A DNA stretch of 13,003 bases. Origin: an uncultured Oscillospiraceae bacterium (GTDB lineage: Bacteria; Bacillota; Clostridia; Oscillospirales; Oscillospiraceae). Shown piece after piece: positions 12,670-13,003 of the stretch. The stretch is from assembly GCA_910578735.1 (NCBI GenBank), contig CAJTSQ010000054.1, forward strand, positions 1 to 13,003, read 5' to 3'. Position 1 is the first letter of the stretch. Every line of letters begins with the position of its first letter. Both the position numbers and the translations under genes were made by a program. The notes beneath the pieces are model-generated. The model did no database searches, had not been told where the DNA came from, and saw only the letters and a program-made list of their open reading frames with translations.

Positions 12670-12759
12670 TCCGTGGCAATCGGGCCTGTGACGTATGATG
12701 TGCGTTCCATCATTTCTGCCGGGTTTTCCCGGCATATTATGTTGTCAAGGTGCCACGGA
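12670..12759. repeat. 9-bp inverted repeat flanking the integrase leader, with internal hairpin
   Basis: TCCGTGGCA (12670-12678) and TGCCACGGA (12751-12759) are perfect inverted copies bracketing the whole integrase leader. One copy is beside the integrase ribosome site and the other is in the last codons of the upstream gene. Between them lie ATGATG/CATCAT (12695-12713) and a perfect hairpin TGCCGGG TTTT CCCGGCA (12717-12734). Neither hairpin has a U-run on the minus strand. A minus-strand TTGACA (12744-12749) overlaps the upstream stop, but no good -10 follows. The structure could control integrase expression. Confidence 0.55.
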
Positions 12760-13003
12760 ATCGTTGGCGGCGTTCAGCCGCACCTGGGCGTCATGCAAGA
12801 TGTTATACAGGTAAACTGTATCTACTCTGGTACGCCCTTTGTCGAAGATATGTAGCAGCCCGTCCAGGAACCGCTTCATATCCTCGATAGGAGCATCCAT
12901 CTCCCGGCGATAGACCGGCACGATGATGTCATCAACGTGGATGGTGTACTGCTGGATGGATTTTTTGAGGGCTTCATCCCCGGCCAGCCGGTCGATCTCG
13001 TTC
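12745..13003 (-). CDS. 3' end of an unidentified gene, probably of the same mobile element
   Basis: The last 85 codons of a minus-strand gene run from the window edge to a TGA at 12745-12747. They read NEIDRLAGDEALKKSIQQYT, then IHVDDIIVPVYRREMDAPIE, and end LHDAQVRLNAANDSVAP. The piece is helical and charged with no membrane segment, and I do not recognise the family. Its position directly upstream of the integrase and in the same direction suggests a mobilisation, excision or accessory gene of the element. The frame is consistent from 13002 inward with no internal stops, and codon use resembles the integrase. Confidence 0.6.
   Translation of the reverse strand, partial: NEIDRLAGDEALKKSIQQYTIHVDDIIVPVYRREMDAPIEDMKRFLDGLLHIFDKGRTRVDTVYLYNILHDAQVRLNAANDSVAP

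Overview
The window looks like chromosome from a GC-rich gut Clostridia lineage (Oscillospiraceae-like, e.g. Flavonifractor or Lawsonibacter relatives). This is an inference from GC-rich third codon positions, strong AGGAGG-type ribosome binding sites, Firmicutes-type gene families and GC-rich palindromic intergenic repeats. I saw no rRNA, tRNA or CRISPR array.

Layout. (1) 1-4767, plus strand: the 3' part of a CbxX/SpoVK/EccA-type AAA ATPase with a TerB-like N-terminal stretch; three small soluble proteins in a tight run (an alpha-helical HEAT-like protein, a DUF2716 protein, and an unnamed protein with HTRG/FGRPD and DDPDYNN motifs); then a one-domain cupin whose stop codon overlaps the start of mtaB, which makes the methylthio group of ms2t6A37 in tRNA. 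Two of these genes end inside paired GC-rich palindromes. (2) 4768-5582: a CofE-like (F420-0:glutamate ligase family) gene with its own extended -10 promoter and a strong terminator. (3) 5580-7480, minus strand: an operon running amidohydrolase, then YbaK/ProX-type aminoacyl-tRNA deacylase, then a SUKH (SMI1/KNR4) protein. A MITE-like palindromic repeat lies upstream. (4) 7745-9319, minus strand: a sodium:solute symporter (PutP-like) with a recognisable sigma-A promoter. (5) 9427-9997: a divergent pair, a 49-residue protein (minus) and a small Xre-type repressor (plus). Their promoters share an overlapping -35 region, which looks like a compact genetic switch. (6) 10139-10647: the decayed, internally deleted remnant of a methyl-accepting chemotaxis protein gene. 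(7) 10648-11350: a gene-poor stretch of repeats and hairpins that probably contains the end of a mobile element. (8) 11351-13003, minus strand: a Tn916/Tn1549-type tyrosine integrase, preceded by the 3' end of another gene of the same element, which continues beyond the window.

How the genes relate. Regions 1-4 are ordinary chromosomal metabolism, translation-fidelity and accessory genes. The SUKH, DUF2716 and HEAT-like proteins belong to kinds of family often found as immunity or accessory proteins near polymorphic toxins, but no toxin is visible. Regions 5-8 look like accessory DNA: a small regulatory switch, a dead chemoreceptor and the outward-facing integrase end of an integrative element. 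I found no clear-cut new system. The best leads are the immunity-like cluster beside the AAA ATPase, the back-to-back promoter switch with its 49-residue partner, and the unresolved element boundary between about 10740 and 11350.
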